From the NCBI GenBank assembly GCA_937915785.1, contig CALGGY010000007.1:1-15559 (forward strand): 15,559 nucleotides of DNA. Direction: 5' to 3'. The notes under the pieces are model-generated. The model did not search any database and was not told the origin of the DNA. It saw only the letters and a list, made by a program, of their open reading frames with translations. Shown in pieces: positions 1-7,945 of the stretch (positions are counted from its first letter, which is position 1; each line of letters begins with the position of its first letter). The DNA comes from an uncultured Bacteroidales bacterium (GTDB lineage: Bacteria > Bacteroidota > Bacteroidia > Bacteroidales > P3). The translations under genes were made by a program, and so were the position numbers.

Positions 1-132
1 CTCCCATTTTATTTTATCAACTATATTTTAGAAAAAACGTTTTGGACACTATTGGCTTTTTTTGCCTTTTCCCCTTTGAAGTTTTGGTGGCTTGCGCACT
101 CCTTTTTTTTCAAAAAGTGTTGCATTTATTTG

Positions 133-184
133 TTGAATTTAGGGTTTAATTCAATATTTGGGCAAAAACAGAGTGTTTTTGGCC
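133..184 (-). terminator. Candidate terminator hairpins after the DUF2723 gene
   Basis: Two inverted repeats lie just beyond the DUF2723 stop codon. The nearer one pairs CAAAAACA (163-170) with TGTTTTTG (174-181) around a 3-nt loop and can extend by two G:C pairs if one base is bulged. The second pairs TTGAATT (133-139) with AATTCAA (148-154). Both are AU-rich and neither is followed by a clean U tract on the minus strand, so termination is an inference. The remaining sequence from 1 to 132 is AT-rich, and I see no gene in it. Confidence 0.35.
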
Positions 185-192
185 GTTGCGAC

Positions 193-3100
193 TTACAAAT
201 CCATGTAATTTTCGATGTGGAAACGCAGGATTTCCGCCACGTTTTGGGCTTGTTGGCTGCTGGGTTGTCCGCCTATCAGGTCGTAGAGCATCTGTAGTTC
301 GTTGATATAACGACTAATCTCCTCCTCGTAATGCAAAGGGTCGGCGGCGGAGAAATAAAATCGCAGTTTGCTGTCCCAAATGGCAGTGAGCGGTTCCAAA
401 AACGGGTTTAAACGGTTGAAAATGAGTTTTAACGGTATCTCCTGCTTGTGGTTTTTGGCAAGCATGGCCATTTTGAGAAAAGTTTCGGAGCATTGCTCTA
501 TGTCCATCTCCACATAATGCCGCACCTGCGGGCTCATGGCAAAATAATATTCCGTCTCCGTGGCCAGTTGTTCGGTTTTGCGTTGGGCAAAGGCGTTGAT
601 AGCGGTGTCGCCCGCAGACCAATAGGCGTTGAGCATGGAGAGTAGCACCTCGTTGTGGAGCATCTTTTGTGGGATATAGCGGCACACGGTGTCCCAAACG
701 CGTATTGCCAGCTCGGCTTTCCGCTCCTCCACAAGGGTTTCGGAGAGCTGGGCTATGTTACCCAGTTTCATGTCCAAAAACCGGCGGCAGGTCTGATCCA
801 GATAAATGCCATCGAGGTTGTGCCATGCAAACCGGTTCAGCACGTTGTCCACCATAATATCGGTGTTTACGGCAATCTGTTCGGAGTGCGAGCGGTCGGC
901 GTTGTTGAATTCGAAAGGCGTAAGGCGGTATGTCATGCCTTCGAGCTGCAGATAGTCTTTAAGCTGGGGAATTTCGGAAATGGCGTACTCCGAATAATGC
1001 ACCGGACGCTGCCAATCGTTGTTCAGCAGTATGTTGTAGTGCATTATGTCGTTTCGCGAAAGGGTGCTGTTGAGCAGTATGTATATGCTTTCGGGTATTT
1101 TTTTGTATTGGGTGCCGGGAGTTTGTGCGGCAAAAGCCTCGCGGTTTACCGGAAATTCCACACGCGACGTGGGCAAAACAAAATAGTCGAGGTCGTCCAT
1201 AAAATGAACCGACTTTGTGTCATCGCACAGATAATCGAACATTTCGGCCAACGACATTATTTTTTTCCCGCCGGTGTTGGCAAAGGCGGCCTGCAGTTTG
1301 CGCCCTTGGTACTGGCTTGCACCGAACGACAGTTGTAGCGGCATGTTGCCGTTGTGCGGCTGCCGGCACTGGTCTATGTACCACGGCATACTGAGCAGGC
1401 TCAGGTTCACCACCCTCACATCGGTACGCACGCCCTCCACCTCCTGCAGGTACCACAGGGGGAAGGTGTCGTTGTCGCCATGGGTGAAAAGTATGGCGTT
1501 GGGCTGGCACGACATCAGCAGGTTGTACGCCGCATCGCGGGCCACTTGGCGTCCGGCACGGTTGTGGTCGTCGTAGTTCTGGCAGGCCATCAAAGTGGGT
1601 ACGGTCATAATCAGCAGTGCCACAATAGGTTGCAAAGTTTTCCCCACCCAGCCTCGTATTTTTCCCGCAAGGGAGAGCAGTAGCGCCGCGCCCATGCCCG
1701 TCCAAATGGCAAAGGCGTAGAACGACGGCACATACACATAGTCGCGTTCGCGGGGCTCGTAGGGGGCGGAGTTGAGATAAAACACAAGTCCGAAGCTGGT
1801 AACCACAAACATCAGCCCCACCACCAAGGCGCCTCGCCCGTCGCGTTTGATGTGGTACAGAAGTCCTAAAATGCCGAGTATCAGCGGTATGGCGTAGTAT
1901 TCGTTGCGGCCCTCGTTGCGCAGCGAAGCAGGTATCTCGCTCTTGGCGGTACCGTTGGCATGCCTGTCCACAAAGGGTATTCCGGTGGCCACGGCGCCGT
2001 TGCGGATGGAGCCGTAGCCCTGACTGTCGTTGAACTTGCCGCAGAAATTCCACATAAAATAGCGGAAATACGAATGTCCAAGCTGGAACGTTACAAAAAA
2101 ACGTACATTGTCGGCAAAAGACGGACGGTAAACCACATCATCGTGGTATGGAACCAAGGTGCCGCTTTGTCCGCTCCATGCGGGATAATACTCCTCGGCG
2201 TCGGCTTTCCACATGCGCGGAAACAGTGTGCAGAACTCTTTGCCGAAGGTGTATCCGCTGTTTCGTCCGCTGTCCACTACGGTATAAGAGGGTATAACTA
2301 TTGGATTTTCAGCGCTTTGCCTTTCGGCGAAAGCCAAAGCCTCGCCCTTGGTTGCAAATTGCAGCGTAGTGTCCTGTGTTTCAACACCATAAACAAGCTG
2401 GAAGGTTGGTTTCTTGTTTGCGTAATCCTCCACAGGTGCGGTGTAGTATTGTCCGTAAACAAGTGGCGGCTGCAGGTATTGGTCGCGGCTCCAATAGGAA
2501 TAAAAAGTAACCGGATTGTCGGGGCGGCCCTCGTTTATTGGCGTCCCAGCCTGCGCCCGCAACACCGTCAGCACATTGGGCGATAGCCCCACCAAAAACA
2601 GTCCACAGGCCACCGTGAGCAGTTCCAAACGCCGTTTTTTTGTTGCCACAGCAAAAATCCACACACCAACGCACACCAAAGCCACAATGCCCACCGTGAG
2701 CCACATGGCGCCATTCACTGAGAGGTGCAAACCATTAACAAACAGTATGTTGCATTTAGCAAAAAGCCAAAATACACCAGGTATAAGTACTTTGAATACC
2801 ACAAGCAGCAATCCGAAAACCGCCACAAAGGCCAGCAGCAGTTTCCACCACTTGGAACGGCACTTGGCGTAATAAACCATCATCACCGCCGAGGGGATTA
2901 CAAGCAGCGAAAGGAAATGCACCCCTTCGGACAACCCAAGCAGAAAGGCCACCAGCAGCAGCCAGCGCGCCGAGCGACGGGGATCCAGTTTGTACTCTGC
3001 CTCCCAGCGCAGCATGGCCCACAGCACAACGGCTGTGAGAAGCATCGAAAGGGCATAGACCTCGGCTTCGGTGGCCGAAAACCAGAAACTGTCCGAAAAG

Positions 3101-3477
3101 CAGAAAATCAAAGCTCCCGCTGCCGAGGCAGCCAAGGTGGCAAAAGTGCCAAGCTTTTCGTTGCCGAACCGGCGAATAAGGCGCACTATTGTCCAGAAAA
3201 GGAACATCACCGTGGCACCGCTTGCCACCGCCGAAAGCAGGTTTATAGCCCACGCCACACGCATGGGATTGCCCATCGAAAGCCACGAAAAAGCATGTGC
3301 AAGCAGCTGATACACAGGCGCTCCCGGCGGATGTCCCACTTCCAGCTTGAACGAGGTGGCTATCCACTCGCCACAGTCCCAGAAACTCACCGTCGGCTCC
3401 AGCGTAAGGGCGTAAACGGCGGTTGCAATGGCAAAAAGCAGCCATCCCAAAAGGTTATTCCATTTGTTGAAGTTCAT
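193..3477 (-). CDS. DUF2723 family membrane protein (TMEM260-like, predicted protein O-mannosyltransferase)
   Basis: This 1094-residue protein matches the full-length Bacteroidota DUF2723 family. The N-terminal part has the family signature SFWDCGEWI (about 31-39, with acidic residues D34 and E37) and HPPGAPVY (49-56) after a first membrane helix. Many hydrophobic helices follow to about residue 300 and again at about 527-630. The motif RERDYVYVP lies near 576-584. A soluble C-terminal half begins around NYDDHNR (634-640) and contains THGDNDTFPLWY (665-676). The fold resembles GT-C enzymes, which move sugars from lipid-linked donors on the far side of the membrane. The eukaryotic relative TMEM260 is reported to be a protein O-mannosyltransferase, so a role in O-glycosylating exported proteins is plausible but inferred. 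The gene starts 6 nt after the lptE-like stop and is probably co-transcribed with it. Family assignment is firm; substrate is unknown. Confidence 0.88.
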   Translation of the reverse strand: MNFNKWNNLLGWLLFAIATAVYALTLEPTVSFWDCGEWIATSFKLEVGHPPGAPVYQLLAHAFSWLSMGNPMRVAWAINLLSAVASGATVMFLFWTIVRLIRRFGNEKLGTFATLAASAAGALIFCFSDSFWFSATEAEVYALSMLLTAVVLWAMLRWEAEYKLDPRRSARWLLLVAFLLGLSEGVHFLSLLVIPSAVMMVYYAKCRSKWWKLLLAFVAVFGLLLVVFKVLIPGVFWLFAKCNILFVNGLHLSVNGAMWLTVGIVALVCVGVWIFAVATKKRRLELLTVACGLFLVGLSPNVLTVLRAQAGTPINEGRPDNPVTFYSYWSRDQYLQPPLVYGQYYTAPVEDYANKKPTFQLVYGVETQDTTLQFATKGEALAFAERQSAENPIVIPSYTVVDSGRNSGYTFGKEFCTLFPRMWKADAEEYYPAWSGQSGTLVPYHDDVVYRPSFADNVRFFVTFQLGHSYFRYFMWNFCGKFNDSQGYGSIRNGAVATGIPFVDRHANGTAKSEIPASLRNEGRNEYYAIPLILGILGLLYHIKRDGRGALVVGLMFVVTSFGLVFYLNSAPYEPRERDYVYVPSFYAFAIWTGMGAALLLSLAGKIRGWVGKTLQPIVALLIMTVPTLMACQNYDDHNRAGRQVARDAAYNLLMSCQPNAILFTHGDNDTFPLWYLQEVEGVRTDVRVVNLSLLSMPWYIDQCRQPHNGNMPLQLSFGASQYQGRKLQAAFANTGGKKIMSLAEMFDYLCDDTKSVHFMDDLDYFVLPTSRVEFPVNREAFAAQTPGTQYKKIPESIYILLNSTLSRNDIMHYNILLNNDWQRPVHYSEYAISEIPQLKDYLQLEGMTYRLTPFEFNNADRSHSEQIAVNTDIMVDNVLNRFAWHNLDGIYLDQTCRRFLDMKLGNIAQLSETLVEERKAELAIRVWDTVCRYIPQKMLHNEVLLSMLNAYWSAGDTAINAFAQRKTEQLATETEYYFAMSPQVRHYVEMDIEQCSETFLKMAMLAKNHKQEIPLKLIFNRLNPFLEPLTAIWDSKLRFYFSAADPLHYEEEISRYINELQMLYDLIGGQPSSQQAQNVAEILRFHIENYMDL

Positions 3478-3483
3478 CGGATG

Positions 3484-4017
3484 CTACCAGTTGACAACGG
3501 CTTTGTTAAAAATATCGTCGATAATTTCCTCCAGAATCTCGCCCACCAACGAGCTTTCCACGGAGGCGAAGTTGAGCTGCGCGCTGAACTCTTTGTAGCG
3601 CGTAAAAGTCTGCTCAAAATTGGTGTTGGGGTCCTTGGAGTTGGTGAAATTCACCTTCACACCGATGGTAAGACGGTTCATGGCGGCCTGGTCGTTGCTG
3701 GTGATGGCGGTGGGCTGCACGGTGTAGGTGGTTATCTCGCCGCTGAGGTCGAGGTCGCCGCCGCTGGGGGTTACCACAAGGTTGGTCTGCGACTGGAAAG
3801 TGTTGCGCAAACCGTCGCTGAGCAACTGGCTTAGCTGGGGATACACCGTGGTGGCGTAGTTCGGAAAATTGGCCACCGATATGGTCTTGGCGTCGGCAGG
3901 GATGGAGGCTCCCGTAAACGAATAGCCGCCCACACAGCCGCTAACAAACGGCAAAACCGCAAAAAACATGGCCAAAAACCACAATCTCCGTCTTTTATTA
4001 TGTCCTTTCAATTTCAT
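3484..4017 (-). CDS. lptE: LptE-family outer-membrane lipoprotein (LPS assembly)
   Basis: This 177-residue protein starts with a basic stretch (KRRR) and a hydrophobic signal segment (about 12-26) ending in the lipobox VSGC, which places the lipidated cysteine at residue 28. The mature part begins GGYSFTGASIPADAKT and contains VANFPNYA, ISVANF-type and GEITTYTVQPTAI stretches typical of the Bacteroidota LptE family (Pfam LptE). LptE normally forms the plug of the LptD translocon that inserts lipopolysaccharide into the outer membrane. The length fits the family. The gene is divergent from cysS and precedes the DUF2723 gene by 6 nt, so the pair probably forms an envelope operon. The A-rich region before the ATG has no Shine-Dalgarno sequence, as is usual in this phylum. 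The family call is confident; function in LPS transport is by homology. Confidence 0.85.
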   Translation of the reverse strand: MKLKGHNKRRRLWFLAMFFAVLPFVSGCVGGYSFTGASIPADAKTISVANFPNYATTVYPQLSQLLSDGLRNTFQSQTNLVVTPSGGDLDLSGEITTYTVQPTAITSNDQAAMNRLTIGVKVNFTNSKDPNTNFEQTFTRYKEFSAQLNFASVESSLVGEILEEIIDDIFNKAVVNW

Positions 4018-4033
4018 AATTTACCGTAAAATA

Positions 4034-4064
4034 TTGGTTTTGAGTAGTTTATAAACAAAACCAA
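4034..4064 (-). promoter_or_regulatory. Inverted repeat / possible RNA hairpin in the lptE leader
   Basis: TTGGTTTTG (4034-4042) is perfectly complementary to CAAAACCAA (4056-4064) across a 13-nt spacer that itself overlaps the palindrome GTTTATAAAC (4047-4056). It sits 16 nt before the lptE start codon and downstream of the predicted -7 box. It would therefore be transcribed and could fold in the mRNA leader, or act as an operator in DNA. The symmetry is seen directly; any role is inferred. Confidence 0.4.
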
Positions 4065-4079
4065 CTTTGTATGGTTCTG

Positions 4080-4112
4080 CAAAGTTACGAAAAAATGTTG
4101 ATAAAAATCACA
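4080..4112 (-). promoter_or_regulatory. Probable Bacteroidota promoter for lptE
   Basis: Read on the minus strand, TAACTTTG (4080-4087) matches the TAnnTTTG -7 consensus exactly. With a 21-nt spacer, the -33 element would be TGTG (4109-4112), a three-of-four match to TTTG. The expected start site near 4073 gives a leader of about 55 nt. The -7 box is good and the -33 box is weak. Confidence 0.45.
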
Positions 4113-4238
4113 GCCGAGCCACACATTATCAATTATATTACAAATTGTTAAAAAAAACAGACATCGCAACGCTTTCCATTAATGGTGTCGGGGGGAAAAA
4201 AACCACCTAATCCCACCATTGACACAGATTTTGCAATC

Positions 4239-4257
4239 TTCAACACAAATTGTTGAA
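4239..4257. promoter_or_regulatory. Operator-like inverted repeat upstream of cysS
   Basis: TTCAACA (4239-4245) and TGTTGAA (4251-4257) form a perfect 7-bp inverted repeat with a 5-nt spacer, centred about 55 nt before the -33 box of the cysS promoter. The size suits a dimeric DNA-binding protein. The repeat is visible in the sequence; binding is speculative, and AT-rich DNA makes chance symmetry likely. Confidence 0.25.
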
Positions 4258-4300
4258 ATATAACACTTTACACAATCATCAAAAATGTTGTCGAATCTAA

Positions 4301-4332
4301 TTTCGTTATGCCTCTTTTTTTTCGTATCTTTG
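4301..4332 (+). promoter_or_regulatory. Bacteroidota-type promoter for the cysS-dnaG operon
   Basis: TATCTTTG (4325-4332) fits the TAnnTTTG -7 consensus exactly. TTTC (4301-4304), a three-of-four match to TTTG, lies exactly 20 nt upstream. The predicted start near 4339 gives a leader of about 50 nt before the cysS ATG. This is the only strong promoter seen before the three-gene run. Confidence 0.7.
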
Positions 4333-4390
4333 TAGATTAAACCGATAAGCAAAAAAACGTTCAACAAGCTAACAACCAACAATATAAGAT

Positions 4391-5881
4391 ATGGACAGCG
4401 AACTTTTGATATACAACACTCTCACACGCCAGAAAGAACTTTTCCGCCCGTTGCACGCCCCGCACGTGGGCATGTACGTTTGCGGCCCCACCGTTTACGG
4501 CGACGCCCATCTGGGACATGCGCGCCCGGCCATCACTTTCGACGTGGTGTTCCGCTACCTGCGCCACCTCGGCTACAAAGTGCGCTACGTGCGCAACATC
4601 ACCGACGTGGGACACCTTGAACACGACGCCGACGAAGGCGAGGACAAGATAGCCAAAAAAGCCCGCCTCGAAGACCTCGAACCTATGGAAGTGGCCCAGC
4701 TCTACACCGACCGCTACCACGACGCCATGGACCGCCTCAACGTGCTGCACCCAAGCATCGAACCGCGCGCCTCCGGACATATAATGGAACAGATAGAGCT
4801 GGTGCAGAAAATCCTCGACGCCGGACTGGCCTACGAAAGCAACGGCTCCATCTATTTCGACATACGAAAATATCAGGAACAGACGCACAAATACGGATGC
4901 CTCTCGGGACGTACCATCGAAGACCAGCTGGCCACCACCCGCGAACTCGACGGACAGGAGGAGAAACACTTCGCCTCCGATTTCGCCCTGTGGAAAAAAG
5001 CCGCACCGGGACACATAATGCGCTGGAACTCACCGTGGAGCGTGGGTTTCCCCGGTTGGCACACCGAATGCACCGCCATGGGTACCAAATACCTTGGCGA
5101 AACTTTCGACATACACGGCGGCGGAATGGACCTTGTATTCCCACACCACGAGTCGGAAATAGCACAACAGACCGCCGTTACCGGACACGGCCCCTGCCGA
5201 TACTGGATGCACAACAACATGATTACCATCGACGGCAAAAAAATGGGCAAGTCGCTTGGCAATTTCATCACCCTCGACGAATTTTTCAACGGCACCTCGC
5301 ACAAGGACAAGGACGGCAAAGAGCTGATAGAAAAGGCCTACAGCCCAATGACAATACGCTTTTTCATACTGCAGGCACACTACCGCAGCACCGTGGATTT
5401 CAGCAACGAAGCACTGCAGGCCGCCGAAAAAGGCTACCAGCGGCTGATGCAGGCCTACAAAACCATAGCATCGCTGCGCCCGTCGGAAACCTCGTCGGTG
5501 GACATCGGCAAATGCAAACAAAACTGCTACGACGCCATCAACGACGATTTCAACACTCCCATCGTTATTGCACACCTGTTCGAGGCTGTGAAAACCATCA
5601 ACAGCGTGCACGACGGCAAAGAAACCCTCACCCAAGCCGACATCGACGCACTGAAAAAGCTTTTCGACGTGTTTGCTTTCGAAATACTGGGCCTCACCGA
5701 CGAAAGCGCTTCCGACAATGCCACCGTGATAAACGGCCTGATGGACATGATACTCGACATCCGTGCCAAAGCCAAAGCCAACAAGGACTGGGCCACCAGC
5801 GACGCCATCCGCGACAAGCTGAAAGAGGTGGGCATCACCGTGAAAGACGGCAAGGACGGCGCCACTTGGAACATAGAATAA
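4391..5881 (+). CDS. cysS: Cysteinyl-tRNA synthetase
   Basis: This class I aminoacyl-tRNA synthetase of 496 residues joins cysteine to tRNA-Cys in the cytoplasm. The HIGH-type motif is HLGH (40-43), shortly after MYVCGPTVYGDAH. The KMSKS-type loop reads KMGKS (284-288), in which the first serine is replaced by glycine. Predicted zinc ligands by position are C31, C227 (in GWHTECTAM), H252 and E256 (in FPHHESEIAQ). The DALR-type anticodon region begins around 380 (NDDFNTP), and the C-terminus includes WATSDAIRDKL. Length and order match the family. The start codon is fixed by the A-rich leader and family N-terminus. It is the first gene of a run, with dnaG starting 6 nt after its stop. Identification is essentially certain. 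Confidence 0.97.
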   Translation: MDSELLIYNTLTRQKELFRPLHAPHVGMYVCGPTVYGDAHLGHARPAITFDVVFRYLRHLGYKVRYVRNITDVGHLEHDADEGEDKIAKKARLEDLEPMEVAQLYTDRYHDAMDRLNVLHPSIEPRASGHIMEQIELVQKILDAGLAYESNGSIYFDIRKYQEQTHKYGCLSGRTIEDQLATTRELDGQEEKHFASDFALWKKAAPGHIMRWNSPWSVGFPGWHTECTAMGTKYLGETFDIHGGGMDLVFPHHESEIAQQTAVTGHGPCRYWMHNNMITIDGKKMGKSLGNFITLDEFFNGTSHKDKDGKELIEKAYSPMTIRFFILQAHYRSTVDFSNEALQAAEKGYQRLMQAYKTIASLRPSETSSVDIGKCKQNCYDAINDDFNTPIVIAHLFEAVKTINSVHDGKETLTQADIDALKKLFDVFAFEILGLTDESASDNATVINGLMDMILDIRAKAKANKDWATSDAIRDKLKEVGITVKDGKDGATWNIE

Positions 5882-5887
5882 CCGCTC

Positions 5888-7909
5888 ATGATACCTCCCG
5901 ACACCATACAACGCATTTTGGACGCCACCCACATCGAGGAGGTGATATCCGATTTTGTGTCGCTGCGCCGGCGAGGTGCCAACTATATGGGCTGCTGCCC
6001 GTTCCACAACGAAAAAACTCCCTCCTTCTCAGTGTCGCCCTCGCGAGGCATTTTCAAATGCTTCGGCTGCGGTGAGGCCGGCAATGCCGTGCATTTTTTG
6101 ATGAAACACGAGCATTTCTCCTACCCCGACGCCCTGCGCTATCTGGCCAACAAATACGGCATCGAAATTAAGGAAAAAGAGCTTACGCCCGAAGAACAAC
6201 GGGCTCAGACCGAACGCGACACCCTGTTCCACGTAAGCGAGTTTGCCCAACAGCATTTCGCCGACCTGCTTTTCAACAACGACGACGGACGCAACATAGG
6301 GCTGGCCTACTTCTACGAGCGACAGCTCACCGACGACATCATACGCAAATTCGGCCTTGGCTACTGCCTCGACCAATGGGACGCTTTCACCAAACACGCC
6401 CTTGCCAGCGGCTACAGCGAGGAGGCCCTCGTCAAATCGGGGCTCACCATAAGAAAAGATGAGGGTGAAAAACGCCTCTACGACCGCTTCCGCGGAAGGG
6501 TGATGTTCCCCATTTTCAACGCCAGCGGCAGGGTGCTCGGCTTTAGCGGCAGGGTGCTCACCTCCGAAAAAACAGCGGCAAAATATGTGAACTCGCCCGA
6601 CTCCGAAATTTACGACAAAAGCCACACCCTTTACGGCATTTTCCAAGCCAAAAACGCCATAGCAAGGCAGGACCTCTGCTACCTTGTGGAAGGCAACATC
6701 GACGTGATATCCATGCACCAGTCGGGGCTGGAAAACACCGTGGCATCGTGCGGCACCTCGCTCACCAAAGAGCAGATACGGCTCATAAAACGCTACACCC
6801 GCAACGTGTCGCTGATGTACGACGGCGACCCCCCGGGAGTGAAAGCCGCCATACGTGCCATAGACCTGCTGCTAACCGAAGGCATGAAAGTGCGCGTGGT
6901 GCTCTTCCCCGACAACGACGACCCCGACAGCTACGCAAAAAAATACGGCTCCGAACAAATACAGACCTTTGCCAAGGAAAACGCCGTGGACTTTGTGCGG
7001 TTCAAAACCTCGGTGCTTATGGCACAGGCCGGCAACGACCCCATACGGCTCTCCGAAGCCACCACCGAAATGGTGAAAACCATAGCCCTCGTTTCAGACC
7101 TTCTGGAACGCAGCGAGTACATCCGCAAATGCTCGTCGATAATGAAAGTGGCCGAGGAAACAATAGCCCAAAGCGTGGCTCGTGCCATACTGCAAAACAA
7201 ACAAAAGGCTTTCGACGAGGAACAACGCCAAAAGGAAACAGCCGAAAAACAGCCCGAACCTACTGCCGACGAAGGCCAACAAACACCTGCTCAACCTCAA
7301 CCACCGGCTACAAGTACCGAAGGAAAGCAGTTCCTGCAAAATTTCTTCCCCTGCGAAGATCAGGAGAAAAAAACAATAAGCCTGCTGCTCAACCACGGCA
7401 ACCGCACAATAACAAAACCCTCGAAAGACGCCGACGGCAACGACATCTACGAGGAGTTCTACGTAGCTGCCATCGTTGTGGGCGACCTCTTGGCCGACAA
7501 TATAAAATTCGACAACCCGCTGTTCCAACGCATTTTCGACGAGTACACCGAACAGCTGCAGCAAGGCCTACTACCCGACGACAGCCATTTTGTGAACCAC
7601 CCCGACGACGTGGTGCGCACCCTTGCCGCCTCAATGCTGGCACAACCCTACACCATAAGCAACAAATGGTCCGACAAATACCATATCTCCGTACCCTCGC
7701 CCGACGACCAAAACGTTATTGCCAACGACGTGCACGACTCCATCCTTAACCTGAAAATGAAAAAACTGGATCAAAAAATTTCCGAAGCCAAAGCCAAAAT
7801 CAAAAACACAACCGACAACGATGACCTGATAATACTTCTGGGACAGATAAAACAGTACGAACAGGTACGCATGGCCATAGGCAAGGAGCTTAATCGCGTA
7901 ATTACTTGA
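5888..7909 (+). CDS. dnaG: DNA primase
   Basis: DnaG makes the RNA primers needed at the replication fork. In this 673-residue copy the CHC2 zinc-binding domain is at the N-terminus, with ligands C37, H40, C58 and C61 in CPFHNEKTPSF and KCFGCG. The primase core follows, and the TOPRIM domain shows VEGNIDV (267-273, catalytic E268) and MYDGDPPG (310-317, D312 and D314). The usual VEGY is VEGN here. A Gln/Pro/Thr-rich low-complexity linker (about 441-480) separates the core from a C-terminal region (about 481-673), which is expected to contact the DnaB helicase. That region is long and its sequence is poorly conserved. The gene starts 6 nt after cysS, suggesting one transcript with translational proximity. 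The ATG at 5888 gives the expected MIPPDTIQRI N-terminus. Confidence 0.96.
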   Translation: MIPPDTIQRILDATHIEEVISDFVSLRRRGANYMGCCPFHNEKTPSFSVSPSRGIFKCFGCGEAGNAVHFLMKHEHFSYPDALRYLANKYGIEIKEKELTPEEQRAQTERDTLFHVSEFAQQHFADLLFNNDDGRNIGLAYFYERQLTDDIIRKFGLGYCLDQWDAFTKHALASGYSEEALVKSGLTIRKDEGEKRLYDRFRGRVMFPIFNASGRVLGFSGRVLTSEKTAAKYVNSPDSEIYDKSHTLYGIFQAKNAIARQDLCYLVEGNIDVISMHQSGLENTVASCGTSLTKEQIRLIKRYTRNVSLMYDGDPPGVKAAIRAIDLLLTEGMKVRVVLFPDNDDPDSYAKKYGSEQIQTFAKENAVDFVRFKTSVLMAQAGNDPIRLSEATTEMVKTIALVSDLLERSEYIRKCSSIMKVAEETIAQSVARAILQNKQKAFDEEQRQKETAEKQPEPTADEGQQTPAQPQPPATSTEGKQFLQNFFPCEDQEKKTISLLLNHGNRTITKPSKDADGNDIYEEFYVAAIVVGDLLADNIKFDNPLFQRIFDEYTEQLQQGLLPDDSHFVNHPDDVVRTLAASMLAQPYTISNKWSDKYHISVPSPDDQNVIANDVHDSILNLKMKKLDQKISEAKAKIKNTTDNDDLIILLGQIKQYEQVRMAIGKELNRVIT

Positions 7910-7945
7910 GCCACAATTAAATATATCTTAGGAAAACATTATTTT

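Larger units (their letters stand above)
4018..4390. other. AT-rich divergent regulatory region between lptE and cysS
   Basis: This 373-nt gap holds no convincing gene. It carries promoter elements for both flanking genes and several symmetrical sequences. These are a 9-bp inverted repeat in the lptE leader (TTGGTTTTG at 4034-4042, CAAAACCAA at 4056-4064), a 7-bp repeat touching the lptE -7 box (AACTTTG at 4063-4069, CAAAGTT at 4080-4086), the palindrome CCATTAATGG (4176-4185), and TTCAACA-N5-TGTTGAA (4239-4257). ACAAATTGTT occurs twice as a direct repeat (4140-4149 and 4245-4254). Reading frames across the gap have skewed composition and no family resemblance. Confidence 0.6.

Noticed and set aside
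2725..3834. 369-residue open frame on the plus strand antisense to the DUF2723 and lptE genes
   Set aside because: It runs opposite two well-supported genes, has biased composition rich in His, Gln and Gly, and resembles no family. It arises from the GC-rich third positions of the real genes.
4179..4382. 67-residue minus-strand frame in the lptE-cysS gap
   Set aside because: Codon use is unlike the real genes, it covers the cysS promoter, and no motif is visible.
5030..6007. 325-residue antisense frame across cysS and dnaG
   Set aside because: It is Val/Gly/His-rich shadow sequence opposite conserved catalytic motifs; no start signal or family match.
4897..6075. 392-residue frame overlapping cysS and the start of dnaG in another frame
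   Set aside because: It is very Arg/His/Gln-rich, crosses the boundary of two certain genes, and has no domain signature.
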